A DNA stretch of 64,000 bases from Pseudoxanthomonas suwonensis (GTDB lineage: Bacteria; Pseudomonadota; Gammaproteobacteria; Xanthomonadales; Xanthomonadaceae), in the NCBI GenBank assembly GCA_003240695.1, contig QFNC01000010.1:18362-82361 (forward strand), given 5' to 3'. The translations under genes were made by a program, and so were the position numbers. This document shows positions 53,900-62,484 of this stretch, piece after piece. Numbering within the stretch: the first letter of the stretch is position 1; every line of letters begins with the position of its first letter. The notes beneath the pieces were generated by a model. It was not told the origin of the DNA. It worked only from the letters and a program-made list of their open reading frames with translations, and did not search any database.

Positions 53900-53940
53900 A
53901 TTGTGACAATCATGCGCAGCCGATGGATCCGCTGCGCATG
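53900..53940 (-). promoter_or_regulatory. Hairpin and small palindrome between paralogue A and sctI
   Basis: ATTGTGACAAT (53900-53910; 5-bp arms, 1-base centre) adjoins a hairpin with perfect 10-bp arms CATGCGCAGC / GCTGCGCATG and a 10-base loop (53911-53940). No long T-run follows. Lying just after the filament-like gene, it may reduce read-through into sctI or protect the upstream transcript. Confidence 0.6.
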
Positions 53941-53956
53941 AGCCTGCTACTACCGA

Positions 53957-54304
53957 TTACTGCTTACGCGCAGTAGTGCTCAAGCCTTCGGCAATGCTCG
54001 TGATCGAAGTTGAAGCATTCTGTGACAAGAAACCCATACGCAGGCTTTCTGCCGTCAGATTGACCATCGTCGCCGGATTGTCTCCACCACTGCCAATTTG
54101 ATCAGACAATGATTCGATGCGCGCAGCCTGACCATCGAGTTGCTTACCCCAGGCCTCTGCGACCGCTCTGAACCAGCCACCGCTACTGCCACTACTACCG
54201 CTGCTGGACGAAGAACTGCCACTGGAAAGCTTACCGCCTTGCGCAGCGGCCTGGCTGATGAAACGGGTCAGGACGTCCTGGTTTTGATCGATACCGGTGG
54301 TCAT
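53957..54304 (-). CDS. Filament-like T3SS protein, paralogue A (needle candidate)
   Basis: 115 residues from ATG 54304, with TTAGGAG upstream. An N-terminal helix, a Ser/Gly linker (about residues 27-42), then GGWFRAVAEAWGK, QAARIESLS, and a C-terminal helix ending GLSTTARKQ. It sits between sctD and sctI, where sctF belongs in the Ysc gene order, and is paralogous to the gene at 46451-46810. It shows no clear resemblance to known YscF/PrgI needles, being longer, so needle is a positional inference; a translocon filament or secreted regulator is possible. Confidence 0.7.
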   Translation of the reverse strand: MTTGIDQNQDVLTRFISQAAAQGGKLSSGSSSSSSGSSGSSGGWFRAVAEAWGKQLDGQAARIESLSDQIGSGGDNPATMVNLTAESLRMGFLSQNASTSITSIAEGLSTTARKQ

Positions 54305-54447
54305 GGTTCTAAGCTCCTAAGTAAACGGCGGATTGCCGCGAAACGGGTGTGCAACGGCTGCGGGGATGATGCGGTCGCGCTGTTGCGGAATGGGGTACGA
54401 CTCCTAGATACAGCAGTGTGCGAGGTTTGGCAAGAGGGGACGCGCAT

Positions 54448-55761
54448 TCATTTTTGCGGAGGCGTAGCACTGCCCGCAGAAGGGGTGACATTGGCGACCG
54501 GCGGTGTTTCGGCATGCGCTGGCTGGGGCGCCTCGCCGATGGTCAGGTCGCCATCGTCGGGGTTGGCGGTGGCTTGCTGGATCAGCTGCGCCCCGTCGCC
54601 GACGATGACATCCACGAACGACGGCTTCGGCTGCAGGGTGATCTTCTCCACCGCCCCCTGCGCGGTCTGCACGCGGGCGTCGGTGGTGGTGATCATGAAC
54701 AGGCGTCCCCAGCCGGGCACGTCCATGCCGACCCGGTACTGCTGACCGTCTGCAGCTTCGATGGCTTCGGTGCCGATCAGCCGCACGATGATGGCGCGCT
54801 GGCCGCGCCGACCCGCCGCACCGGCCTCGCCGTCGGCGGCTCCCGCGCCTCCGGGACGCTGCCCCAGGTTGACCGGCTTGATCGAGCGCACGCCGGGCAC
54901 TTCGCGCATGGTGCGGGACTGGGCGATGGCGCGCGTGCGCTCTGGATCGCGGAAATAGCCGGTGACCTCGACTTCGCCGTTGCTGACGTAGCGTGCGGTG
55001 ACTTCCTCGCCTTCGGCCCGGAACACCTCGGCCACGTTGCGGGCGATGCTTTCCTCGGTGAGCAGCTTGTTGTTGACGCTGATGCCGGCTTCGTCCAGCC
55101 GCTGCCCCAGCTGCTGCTGCGCGGACTGGTCGACGATGGTGCCGGTGATGGTGATCTCGCCTTCGGGATTGACCTCGACCCGGCCACCGGCCACCTGGAA
55201 TTCGCGCAGGATGTCCTCGACCACCACTTCCGGCTGGGTGGGCGGGCCGGGGCGGCCGACCAGCGCCAGCAGGATCGCCATGCCCGCGATGGTGGCCGCC
55301 GCCAGCGCGCCGATCAGCGGCCAGCGCCGCCCGCGACGTCGGGCCAGAGCCGTGGCAGGCAACCCCTGCGCCATCTCCAGGCCGTCGATGCGGGTGACGC
55401 TGGGTGCCAGATTGGCCCAGCCGTAGTCGCCTTCCTTGCCCACGGCCAAGGCCGCTTCGCCCAGGCCGATGCGCTGCAGCGGCTGCAACGCGACCGGATC
55501 GCCCGGATATAGCGGCCGCTCGCCCACGTGCAGGGGCGCATCCAGGGCGCGGATGGTGAAGCCGTCGCCGGTCAGCGCCACCAGCGCGTGGTGGCGGGCG
55601 ACGCCGTTGTCGGCCAACACCACGTCGCAATCGTCGCCGCTGCCGATCAGCAGCGTTTCCTGTTCGGCCAGGGGCCGGCTGGCCCCCGCATGCAGGCCGG
55701 AGATGATGCGCATCAGCCAGGGGCGGGTGACGGGTTCTGAGGCGGGTTGCAGAATCGACAT
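54448..55761 (-). CDS. sctD: SctD, inner-membrane ring protein
   Basis: 437 residues from ATG 55761, with AGGAG. An N-terminal FHA-like cytoplasmic domain (residues 10-110) is followed by one membrane helix at about 142-165 and two BON-like ring-building domains (about 180-300). The C-terminus is long and Pro/Ala-rich. It forms the outer of the two inner-membrane rings. The 143-base gap to paralogue A is open for a promoter. Confidence 0.9.
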   Translation of the reverse strand: MSILQPASEPVTRPWLMRIISGLHAGASRPLAEQETLLIGSGDDCDVVLADNGVARHHALVALTGDGFTIRALDAPLHVGERPLYPGDPVALQPLQRIGLGEAALAVGKEGDYGWANLAPSVTRIDGLEMAQGLPATALARRRGRRWPLIGALAAATIAGMAILLALVGRPGPPTQPEVVVEDILREFQVAGGRVEVNPEGEITITGTIVDQSAQQQLGQRLDEAGISVNNKLLTEESIARNVAEVFRAEGEEVTARYVSNGEVEVTGYFRDPERTRAIAQSRTMREVPGVRSIKPVNLGQRPGGAGAADGEAGAAGRRGQRAIIVRLIGTEAIEAADGQQYRVGMDVPGWGRLFMITTTDARVQTAQGAVEKITLQPKPSFVDVIVGDGAQLIQQATANPDDGDLTIGEAPQPAHAETPPVANVTPSAGSATPPQK

Positions 55762-55787
55762 CGGGGACTCCTGCGCCGGGCGCAGCG

Positions 55788-57848
55788 TTAGGCGTTGACC
55801 TGGCCGGCCTGCACGATGCGCAGGTCGGGGGCCAGCTCCTGGTAGGACAGTACCGGCAGCTCGAAGAAATCGACTTCCAGCAGCTTGCGCAGGTGGCGTC
55901 GCACGTCCAGCGAGCACAGCAGTACCGGCTTGACGTCGGCCGGCTGGCGGGCCAGATGCGCGCGCACCTCGCCAGAGAGGCGCGCGGCCATTTCCGGCGA
56001 GATCGCCAGCTGGCTGACCCCGCCGGCCACGCGCACCGACTGGCGCAGGCGGTCTTCCAGCTCGGGGTGGATCAGCAGCACGTGCAACGTGCGGTCGGCA
56101 TCGGCATAACGGTCGGCGATCTCGCGCTTCAGCGCCACGCGCACGTATTCGGTCAGCAGCACCACGTCCTTTTCGCGGCCGCCGACGTCGGTGATGGCTT
56201 CGAACACGTCGCGCAGGTTGCGCACCGGAATGCCTTCCTCGGCCAGGCGCCGCATCACGTCGGCCACGCGCTGCGGCGCGACCACGCGCAACATCTCCTT
56301 CACCAGGTCCGGATAGTCGCGCTGCATTTTGCTGAACAGGTTGGAGGTTTCCTGGATGCCGATGAAACTGCCCACGCGCCGCTGCAGCGCGTTGCGCAGG
56401 TGCAGGCCCAGGGTATCCAGCGGCTCGCGGGTGTCCTCGGCCGGGTCGGAGGCCCACTCACCGGTCAGCGACGGGTAGAAACCGGCCAGCTTGGCCGCGG
56501 CGTCGCCGGTCATGCGTGCCGGACGATAGTGCGCCTGCTCCGGAAACACCCCGTTGGCCAGCTTGGCGCCGTAGGCGCTGAGCCGGTAACTGTTCGCGCC
56601 CAGGCCCTTGTTCACGGCGAACGTGGGCGTGGGCAAAGGCACTCCGGAATGCTCGCGCAGCTGCTGCGCCAGTTCCGTCACGCGTTGCCGCACCTGCATC
56701 TCGCCGCCCATGCGTTCGGCCAGATCCGGGGAAATGTCCAGGTGCAGCGGCGGCGGCGGGGTCAGCTCGTCCTTCACCTCGGTCTTGGCCTTGGTCGGCG
56801 CCGTCTCGCCCTCGGGCACGCGGAAGGCACGACGCAGCCACTTGTTCTGATGGCGGTAGTTCCAGGCCGACAGGCTCAGCAGGCCGATGGCGAACACGCC
56901 GAACACCGGCCACGGCATGCCGGGCACGAACATCAGCAGCAGGCACACGATGCCGGTGATCAGGACCACGCGCGGCTGGCCGGAGATCTGCCGGCCGATG
57001 GAATCGCCCAGGTGGCGGTCGTCTTCCTCGCTGGCGGTGCGGGTGACGATCAGGCCTGCGCAGATGGTGGTGAGAATGGCCGGCAACTGCGCCACCAGCC
57101 CATCGCCGATGGTCAGGATGGAGTAGGTCTGCACTGCCTTGCCGATTTCCATGCCCTTCTGCAGGATGCCCACCGCCAGGCCGCCCAGCAGGTTGATCAG
57201 GATGATCACGATGCCGGCGATCGCGTCGCCCTTCACGAACTTCATCGCGCCGTCCAGGGCGCCGTGCAGCTGGCTTTCCACTTCCAGCAGGCGGCGCTTG
57301 CGCTTGGCTTCGTCCTTGTCGATCAGGCCGGAGCGCAGGTCGGAGTCGATCGACAGCTGCTTGCCGGGCATCGCGTCCAGGGTGAAGCGGGCGGCCACTT
57401 CGGCCACGCGCTCGGCGCCCTTGGCGATCACGATGAACTGCACCACGGTGATGATCAGGAACACCACCATGCCCACTACCAGGTTGCCGCCGGCCACCAG
57501 GTTGCCGAAGGTGTCCACGATGTGGCCGGCCTCGGCGTTCAGCAGGATCGAGCGGGTCACCGCGATCGACAGCGACAGCCGGAACAGCGTGGTCAGCAGG
57601 ATCACGCTGGGGAAACTGGAGAACGCCACCGCCGAGGGGATGTAGATGGACAGCAGCAGCAGCCCGACGCCGGTGGAGATGCTGATCGCCACCAGGATGT
57701 CGATCACGATCAACGGCAGCGGGATGATCATCACGCTGATGATGGTCACGGCCAGGATGGCCAGCGCCACGTCGCTGTAGCCGACCTTGCGCAGCCGCGC
57801 GCCGACGCTGTCCTCGTTGGTGAACCAGTTGGCGATCAACTCACGCAT
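55788..57848 (-). CDS. sctV: SctV, T3SS export gate protein
   Basis: 686 residues from ATG 57848. Seven to eight N-terminal membrane helices end at about 320, with the FHIPEP-type region IDSDLRSGLIDKDEAKRKRR between helices. The cytoplasmic domain (about 350-686) forms the nonameric ring that docks chaperone-substrate complexes. It follows the FliO-like gene by 186 bases and precedes sctD by 26. Confidence 0.96.
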   Translation of the reverse strand: MRELIANWFTNEDSVGARLRKVGYSDVALAILAVTIISVMIIPLPLIVIDILVAISISTGVGLLLLSIYIPSAVAFSSFPSVILLTTLFRLSLSIAVTRSILLNAEAGHIVDTFGNLVAGGNLVVGMVVFLIITVVQFIVIAKGAERVAEVAARFTLDAMPGKQLSIDSDLRSGLIDKDEAKRKRRLLEVESQLHGALDGAMKFVKGDAIAGIVIILINLLGGLAVGILQKGMEIGKAVQTYSILTIGDGLVAQLPAILTTICAGLIVTRTASEEDDRHLGDSIGRQISGQPRVVLITGIVCLLLMFVPGMPWPVFGVFAIGLLSLSAWNYRHQNKWLRRAFRVPEGETAPTKAKTEVKDELTPPPPLHLDISPDLAERMGGEMQVRQRVTELAQQLREHSGVPLPTPTFAVNKGLGANSYRLSAYGAKLANGVFPEQAHYRPARMTGDAAAKLAGFYPSLTGEWASDPAEDTREPLDTLGLHLRNALQRRVGSFIGIQETSNLFSKMQRDYPDLVKEMLRVVAPQRVADVMRRLAEEGIPVRNLRDVFEAITDVGGREKDVVLLTEYVRVALKREIADRYADADRTLHVLLIHPELEDRLRQSVRVAGGVSQLAISPEMAARLSGEVRAHLARQPADVKPVLLCSLDVRRHLRKLLEVDFFELPVLSYQELAPDLRIVQAGQVNA

Positions 57849-58034
57849 CGACCACCTCGCGGCGGCTGGCGCGCGATTGGGCACTGGCCGCGGTTCCGTT
57901 CACGGCGGCTCGCTTCGATTGTTCGGACACGGACACCCCCTGCTCTGCTTGGACCATATCATGCGCATGGCGTTGCGCGTATTGCGGCGCGTCACCTCCC
58001 GCGTGCCATCCGGCGTGCATCGCCATCGACACGC

Positions 58035-58577
58035 TCAGCGCCGTTGCATGCGCCGAGCCAGCGCCATGGCCCAGTGGGGGTGGATGGCCGGCGCAGCCGC
58101 GCCCCGCAGCGCTGCATCGGAATCGCGATCGGAATCGGCTGCCGGAACCGCCACGTCCTGCGCGGTCAGTTCGGTGAGATAGGCCACCGACTGGCCACTC
58201 ACGCCCAGCGCCAGCACCCGTCCGGCGCGGGTCTTCACCAGCACCATGCGTTCGCGCGGACCCAGCGGCAGGATCTGCAGCACCGAAACCGGCGCATCGC
58301 GGCTGCTGAGCCCGAACCGGCGCCGCACCCCGACCAGGATGGCCAGCAGCAACAGCACCACCAGCGCCAGCGGAAACAGGATGGCGACCAATTCGCCCAG
58401 CAGGCTGCCGGCGGCCGGCGGGGTCGCAGCCGCGGTGGCCGCCGCAGCGCCGCGCACCGGCGCGGTGGTGGCGTGCACCGCCGCGCTCGCCAGCCAGCCC
58501 GCGACAGTGGTCAGGGCAAGGCACGCGCGCGCCAGCGTTTGCCGGGCAGTGGGCAGCAGGGAGACGACTGGAAGCAC
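58035..58577 (-). CDS. FliO-domain protein in the T3SS cluster
   Basis: About 180 residues from a GTG at 58577; a GTG at 58649 is an alternative and no ATG fits. An N-terminal signal-like segment ends in AVHA. A membrane helix (about 60-82) is followed by the FliO/MopB core (LQILPLGPRERMVLVKTRAG, LALGVSGQSVAYLTEL) and a low-complexity tail. In flagella, FliO helps build the FliP pore. FliO genes are not a usual part of non-flagellar T3SS. It is the first gene of the minus arm. Confidence 0.78.
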   Translation of the reverse strand: MLPVVSLLPTARQTLARACLALTTVAGWLASAAVHATTAPVRGAAAATAAATPPAAGSLLGELVAILFPLALVVLLLLAILVGVRRRFGLSSRDAPVSVLQILPLGPRERMVLVKTRAGRVLALGVSGQSVAYLTELTAQDVAVPAADSDRDSDAALRGAAAPAIHPHWAMALARRMQRR

Positions 58578-58656
58578 GGCGATCTTGCGCTCACGCAGCA
58601 GGCGGGGACGGGTAACGTACGCAGCTGCATCGCCATCGGCAAGTGCCACGGCCCGA

Positions 58657-58672
58657 ATGCAAGCGCTTGCAT
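58657..58672. promoter_or_regulatory. 16-bp perfect palindrome, candidate operator
   Basis: ATGCAAGCGCTTGCAT is self-complementary across all 16 bases. It lies in the divergent region between the FliO-like and histidine kinase genes, a natural place for a dimeric regulator such as the adjacent LuxR-HTH protein. Its role is inferred. Confidence 0.5.
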
Positions 58673-58785
58673 GAAACACGCTTCTGAAACCGGCTGTCTG
58701 CAGAATTGTGGCAGGATGCGGTTTAATGCGGCCATTCGGCCGGGTGCGGACAGCGCCCGTCGTCCGCTCCCGTTCATCCCCCGAC

Positions 58786-59898
58786 ATGACGCCACGGTCC
58801 AGACAGCGCAAAGGTTCTCCGACGCCCGACCCCGCGCAGGACGCGGCCCCCGGCATGGCCGACCCGAGCCCGTGGGCGCTGCTGGACGCGCTGCCCGGCG
58901 CCGCAGCCGCATTCGCGGAGGATGACGGCCGTCTGCTGGCCTGCAATGCGCAGTACCGCGACCAATTCGGCGCGCTGGAGGGACACGCCAGCCGCAACGG
59001 CCTGCTGTCGACCTTGCAATTGGATGTCCACGGCGGCGATACCGATGCCGTGCACGCCGCGCACAACGGCCGCTGGTATGCACTGCACTGGGGCTATGCG
59101 CAGGTGGACGGGCGCGAGGTCTGCCTGTTGACGGCGCTGGATATCAGCGCGCGCATCGAGGCGATGGATTCCCAGCAGTCGCGCCAGGAAAAGTTGCTGT
59201 TCACATCGCGGTTGATGTCGGTGGGCGAGATGGCCGCAACCCTGGCGCATGAACTGAACCAGCCGCTGGCCGCGATCGTCAATTACCTGAATGGAAGCCT
59301 GCGCCTGTTGCAGCGCGCAGGGGGCCCTGCGCAGGTGGATCGTGCACTGCAGGCCGCCCGCACCCAGGCCGAACATGCCAGTTCGGTGATTGCCCGGGTC
59401 CGCGAATTCGTGCGCGCGCGCGAGCCCCGGCGCGATGCGCATGCCCCGGGGCAGATCGTCGCCACCGTGCTCGAGCTGCTGCGCCTGGAAGCCGAACGCA
59501 ACCAGCTGCGCATCGATCTGGCCTTGAACCCGCATCTGCCGGACGTGTACGCCGACCGGGTGATGGTGGAACAGGTGCTGCTGAATCTGGTCAAGAACGG
59601 CATCGAAGCCATGCGCGAGCAGCCCGCCAGCCAGCGCGAACTGCGGGTGGAGGGCCGGGTGAACCTGGATGGCGAGGTGGAGATCCGCGTGTGCGACCGC
59701 GGTCACGGCCTGGGCAGCGCGACCCAGGACCAGCTGTTCTCGCCGTTCTTCAGCACCAAGAGCGACGGACTGGGCATCGGGCTGGCGATCTGCCGTTCGA
59801 TCATCGAATACCACGAGGGCCGGCTGTTCTTCGAACCGCGGCCCGGCGGCGGCAGCGTGTTCGGCTTCACCTTGCCAACTGCGGCCGGGCGCGTGTAG
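58786..59898 (+). CDS. Soluble histidine kinase of the T3SS cluster
   Basis: 370 residues from ATG 58786 (58855 possible). No membrane segment. A PAS-like domain is at about 30-125, HisKA has His155 in LAHELNQPLAAI as in FixL/DctB, N-box NLVKNGIEAM, and G-boxes DRGHGLG and GLGIGLAI. It probably senses an intracellular signal and phosphorylates the next gene's product. Confidence 0.9.
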   Translation: MTPRSRQRKGSPTPDPAQDAAPGMADPSPWALLDALPGAAAAFAEDDGRLLACNAQYRDQFGALEGHASRNGLLSTLQLDVHGGDTDAVHAAHNGRWYALHWGYAQVDGREVCLLTALDISARIEAMDSQQSRQEKLLFTSRLMSVGEMAATLAHELNQPLAAIVNYLNGSLRLLQRAGGPAQVDRALQAARTQAEHASSVIARVREFVRAREPRRDAHAPGQIVATVLELLRLEAERNQLRIDLALNPHLPDVYADRVMVEQVLLNLVKNGIEAMREQPASQRELRVEGRVNLDGEVEIRVCDRGHGLGSATQDQLFSPFFSTKSDGLGIGLAICRSIIEYHEGRLFFEPRPGGGSVFGFTLPTAAGRV

Positions 59899-59930
59899 AC
59901 ATGTGGGCAGCAGGGGGGGGCACAGCGGCG

Positions 59931-60551
59931 ATGACAACCACCACGGTCTATCTGGTCGACGACAACGACGGTTTCCGCGATTCCACCGCCTGGCTGCTGG
60001 AAACCGCCGGCTTCGACGTGCATGCCTTCCCCGGCGGCAAGGCATTCCTGGCGGCATGGCCGGTGGCCGACGCGGGCGAACAGGAATGCCTGATTTCCGA
60101 CATCCGCATGCCGGAAATGAGCGGACTGCAACTGCAGGAGGAACTGCTGCGGCGCAACATCACGTTGCCGCTGATCTTCGTCACCGCGCACGGCGACGTG
60201 CCACTGGCGGTGGAGGCGATGCGCAAGGGCGCGGCCAACTTCCTGGAAAAGCCGTTCGGCGACGAGGCCCTGATCGAAGCGGTGCATCTGGCGATGCGCC
60301 AGCCGGCACCGACCGATCCGGCCGAGGCGCCCGCCGAACCCGATCCCGATGCCCAGAACCGCCTGCTGCGGCTCAGTCCGCGCGAACGCCAGGTGCTGGA
60401 ACTGGTGATCGCCAGCAAGTCCAACAAGATCATCGCCGACGTGCTCGGCATCAGCATCAAGACCGTGGAACTGCACCGCGCCAACATGATGACCAAACTG
60501 GATGTACGCTCGCTGCCCGAACTGATGAAGGTGGCCCTGGGGCATGGCTGA
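59931..60551 (+). CDS. FixJ/NarL-type response regulator of the T3SS cluster
   Basis: 206 residues: receiver with DDNDGF, Asp57 in ISDIRMPEMSG and Lys in FLEKPF; a LuxR-type helix-turn-helix at about 140-200 (LSPRERQVLELV, SIKTVELHRANMM). ATG 59931 is preceded by a G-run; 59901 is an alternative start. Its stop overlaps the sctQ start by 8 bases, so it is translated in the same operon as the export genes it may control. Confidence 0.9.
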   Translation: MTTTTVYLVDDNDGFRDSTAWLLETAGFDVHAFPGGKAFLAAWPVADAGEQECLISDIRMPEMSGLQLQEELLRRNITLPLIFVTAHGDVPLAVEAMRKGAANFLEKPFGDEALIEAVHLAMRQPAPTDPAEAPAEPDPDAQNRLLRLSPRERQVLELVIASKSNKIIADVLGISIKTVELHRANMMTKLDVRSLPELMKVALGHG

Positions 60552-61620
60552 CACTCTCGAGACGGCAGCGGCGCAGCGCCTGCCCACCCAACCGCTGCGC
60601 GATCGGCTGCCGCGCATGCAACCGGCCCAGGCGCGGGCGATCCGCAGCTTCTTCGCCGCTCCGCAGATCTGGACCCTGCGCGACAACGGTGCGCTGCGCC
60701 TGTACGACGGCCGCGCCCGCGACAACGCCTTTCCGGTGGATGCCGAAGGCACCCGCATCCTGCTGGCCTTCGACGAGATCGGCGATGCCCCGGGCGTGGA
60801 CGGCCTGCACTGGCCGGACTTCCAGGGGCGCTCGCGGGTGCTGGCCTGGGCGCTGTCGAACGAACCGCACCTGATGGCGTTGAGCGAGGCTCTGGGCGTG
60901 GCGCTGCTGCCGGTCACCGACGCCAGCACGCCCAAGGCTGGTTACGACGCCGACGGCCTGTGGCTGGAATTCACCATCGAGGACGGCGGCTACGACGATC
61001 AACCGCAGGTGCTGCGCAGCAGCGGGGCGCTGCGCATCCCGGCCGGCTGGCTCGGTCGACTGCTGGCCAAGGCCGATCCGCCCTACGACGACGAACCGCT
61101 GCCGCTGGGCCACTGGAACGATCTGCCCGAGCCGGTGGCACTGGTGTTTGCCGGTCCGGCCCTGCGCCAGCCCGACTGGGCCGGCCTGCGTGCCGGCGAC
61201 GTGCTGGTGCTGGGCAGCCGCGCGCACCCGCCGCAGGTGGAGGCGCGCAGCGCCAGCCGCGCCTGGCCGGTGCGCCCGGGCGCGAACGGCTGGGAAATCA
61301 GCGGCGAATTCAGAACACTCATCCAGGAGACACGCACCATGAGCGACGAAACCGACGAGCTGGACGGCGTTGAGGGCGAACCGGCCGAACCGCGGCCGCC
61401 GACCGCGCACAACCTGCCGGTGCAGGTGGACTTTCATCTCGGCTCGATGCAGCTGACCGTGGGCGAGCTGGCCAACCTGCAACCGGGCTACGTGTTCACC
61501 CTGCCGGTGCAGGTGGAAGGTGCCAATGTCGATATCCGCGCCAACGGCCAGCGGGTCGGCCGCGGCGAACTGGTGGCCGTGGGCGACACCCTGGGCGTGC
61601 GGCTGGTGAGCTGGAGCTGA
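60544..61620 (+). CDS. sctQ: SctQ, T3SS sorting-platform (C-ring) protein
   Basis: 358 residues. The N-terminal region is poorly conserved; two SPOA-type domains lie at about 195-260 and 290-358 (VDFHLGSMQLTVGELANL). It forms the cytoplasmic platform with SctK and SctL. An internal start at codon 266 probably yields a short form. Confidence 0.92.
   Translation: MADTLETAAAQRLPTQPLRDRLPRMQPAQARAIRSFFAAPQIWTLRDNGALRLYDGRARDNAFPVDAEGTRILLAFDEIGDAPGVDGLHWPDFQGRSRVLAWALSNEPHLMALSEALGVALLPVTDASTPKAGYDADGLWLEFTIEDGGYDDQPQVLRSSGALRIPAGWLGRLLAKADPPYDDEPLPLGHWNDLPEPVALVFAGPALRQPDWAGLRAGDVLVLGSRAHPPQVEARSASRAWPVRPGANGWEISGEFRTLIQETRTMSDETDELDGVEGEPAEPRPPTAHNLPVQVDFHLGSMQLTVGELANLQPGYVFTLPVQVEGANVDIRANGQRVGRGELVAVGDTLGVRLVSWS
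61325..61341 (+). promoter_or_regulatory. Internal ribosome site and start within sctQ
   Basis: AGGAG at 61325-61329, then ATG at 61339-61341, in frame with sctQ (residue 266). It would produce a 92-residue C-terminal SctQ, as known for YscQ, SpaO and SsaQ. Confidence 0.65.
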
Positions 61621-61623
61621 CCG

Positions 61624-62481
61624 ATGGACATGGCCAACCTCAACCCCGCCGTCATCCTGCTGGTGGTGGTGTCGCTGGCGCTGGCGCCGTTCGTGGCGGT
61701 GATGGTGACCTCCTTCACCAAGATCGTGGTGGTACTGAGCCTGCTGCGCAACGCGCTGGGCCTGCAGCAGGTGCCGCCCAACGTGGTCATCAACGGCCTG
61801 GCGATCGTGCTGTCGATCTACGTGATGAACCCGGTGATCCAGGAGGTGTGCACTGCCACCGGCGCCAGCATCTGTCCGGCCTCGGCGCCGGCACCGGCTG
61901 CAGCGGGGCCGGTCTCCACCACCGTGTCCACACCCGGCGACCCGGGCGACCAGCAAACCGGCGGCTCGGGGGTGAGCAGCAATCCGGCCAGTGCACGTTT
62001 TGGCGATGTCAACGTGGGCGGCGCCACCCCGCCCCCGGTGGCTGTGGCGCGTCCGGGCGCTGGCGGTGCGGCCGGCAACAAGCTGACGGTGCAGGACATG
62101 CTGCGCCTGTTCGATGCCGGCAAGGAGCCGCTGCGGCGCTTCCTGATCCGCCATTCGCACGATGCCGAGCGCGGCTTCTTCCTGCGCAGCGCCCAGCGCC
62201 TGCTGCCGCCGGACCAGCGTCACACCATCAGCGCGGAGGACTTCATCATCGTCATTCCCGCCTTCACCGTGAGCGAGCTGACCGCGGCGTTCCAGATCGG
62301 CTTCCTGATCTTCCTGCCGTTCCTGATCATCGACCTGGTGGTGGCCAACATCTTGCTGGCGCTGGGCATGATGATGCTCTCGCCCACCACCATCTCGCTG
62401 CCGTTCAAGGTGCTGCTGTTCGTGATGATCGACGGCTGGGCCAAGCTGGTGCACGGCCTGGTGCTGACCTACGGAGCCTGA
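61624..62481 (+). CDS. sctR: SctR, export-gate pore protein with long loop
   Basis: 285 residues of the FliP/SctR family: TSFTKIVVVLSLLRNALG near the start and LPFLIIDLVVANILLALGMMMLSP near 240, each only partly quoted here. Usual SctR is about 215-220 residues. The extra 65 or so residues are a Pro/Gly/Thr-rich insert at about 78-145, between helix 2 and the central domain, with two cysteines at its start. Confidence 0.93.
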   Translation: MDMANLNPAVILLVVVSLALAPFVAVMVTSFTKIVVVLSLLRNALGLQQVPPNVVINGLAIVLSIYVMNPVIQEVCTATGASICPASAPAPAAAGPVSTTVSTPGDPGDQQTGGSGVSSNPASARFGDVNVGGATPPPVAVARPGAGGAAGNKLTVQDMLRLFDAGKEPLRRFLIRHSHDAERGFFLRSAQRLLPPDQRHTISAEDFIIVIPAFTVSELTAAFQIGFLIFLPFLIIDLVVANILLALGMMMLSPTTISLPFKVLLFVMIDGWAKLVHGLVLTYGA

Positions 62482-62484
62482 CCG

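Noticed and set aside
55893..58925. About 1010-codon plus-strand open frame opposite sctV
   Set aside because: Composition is His/Gln/Asp-rich noise antisense to sctV; no domain or ribosome site.
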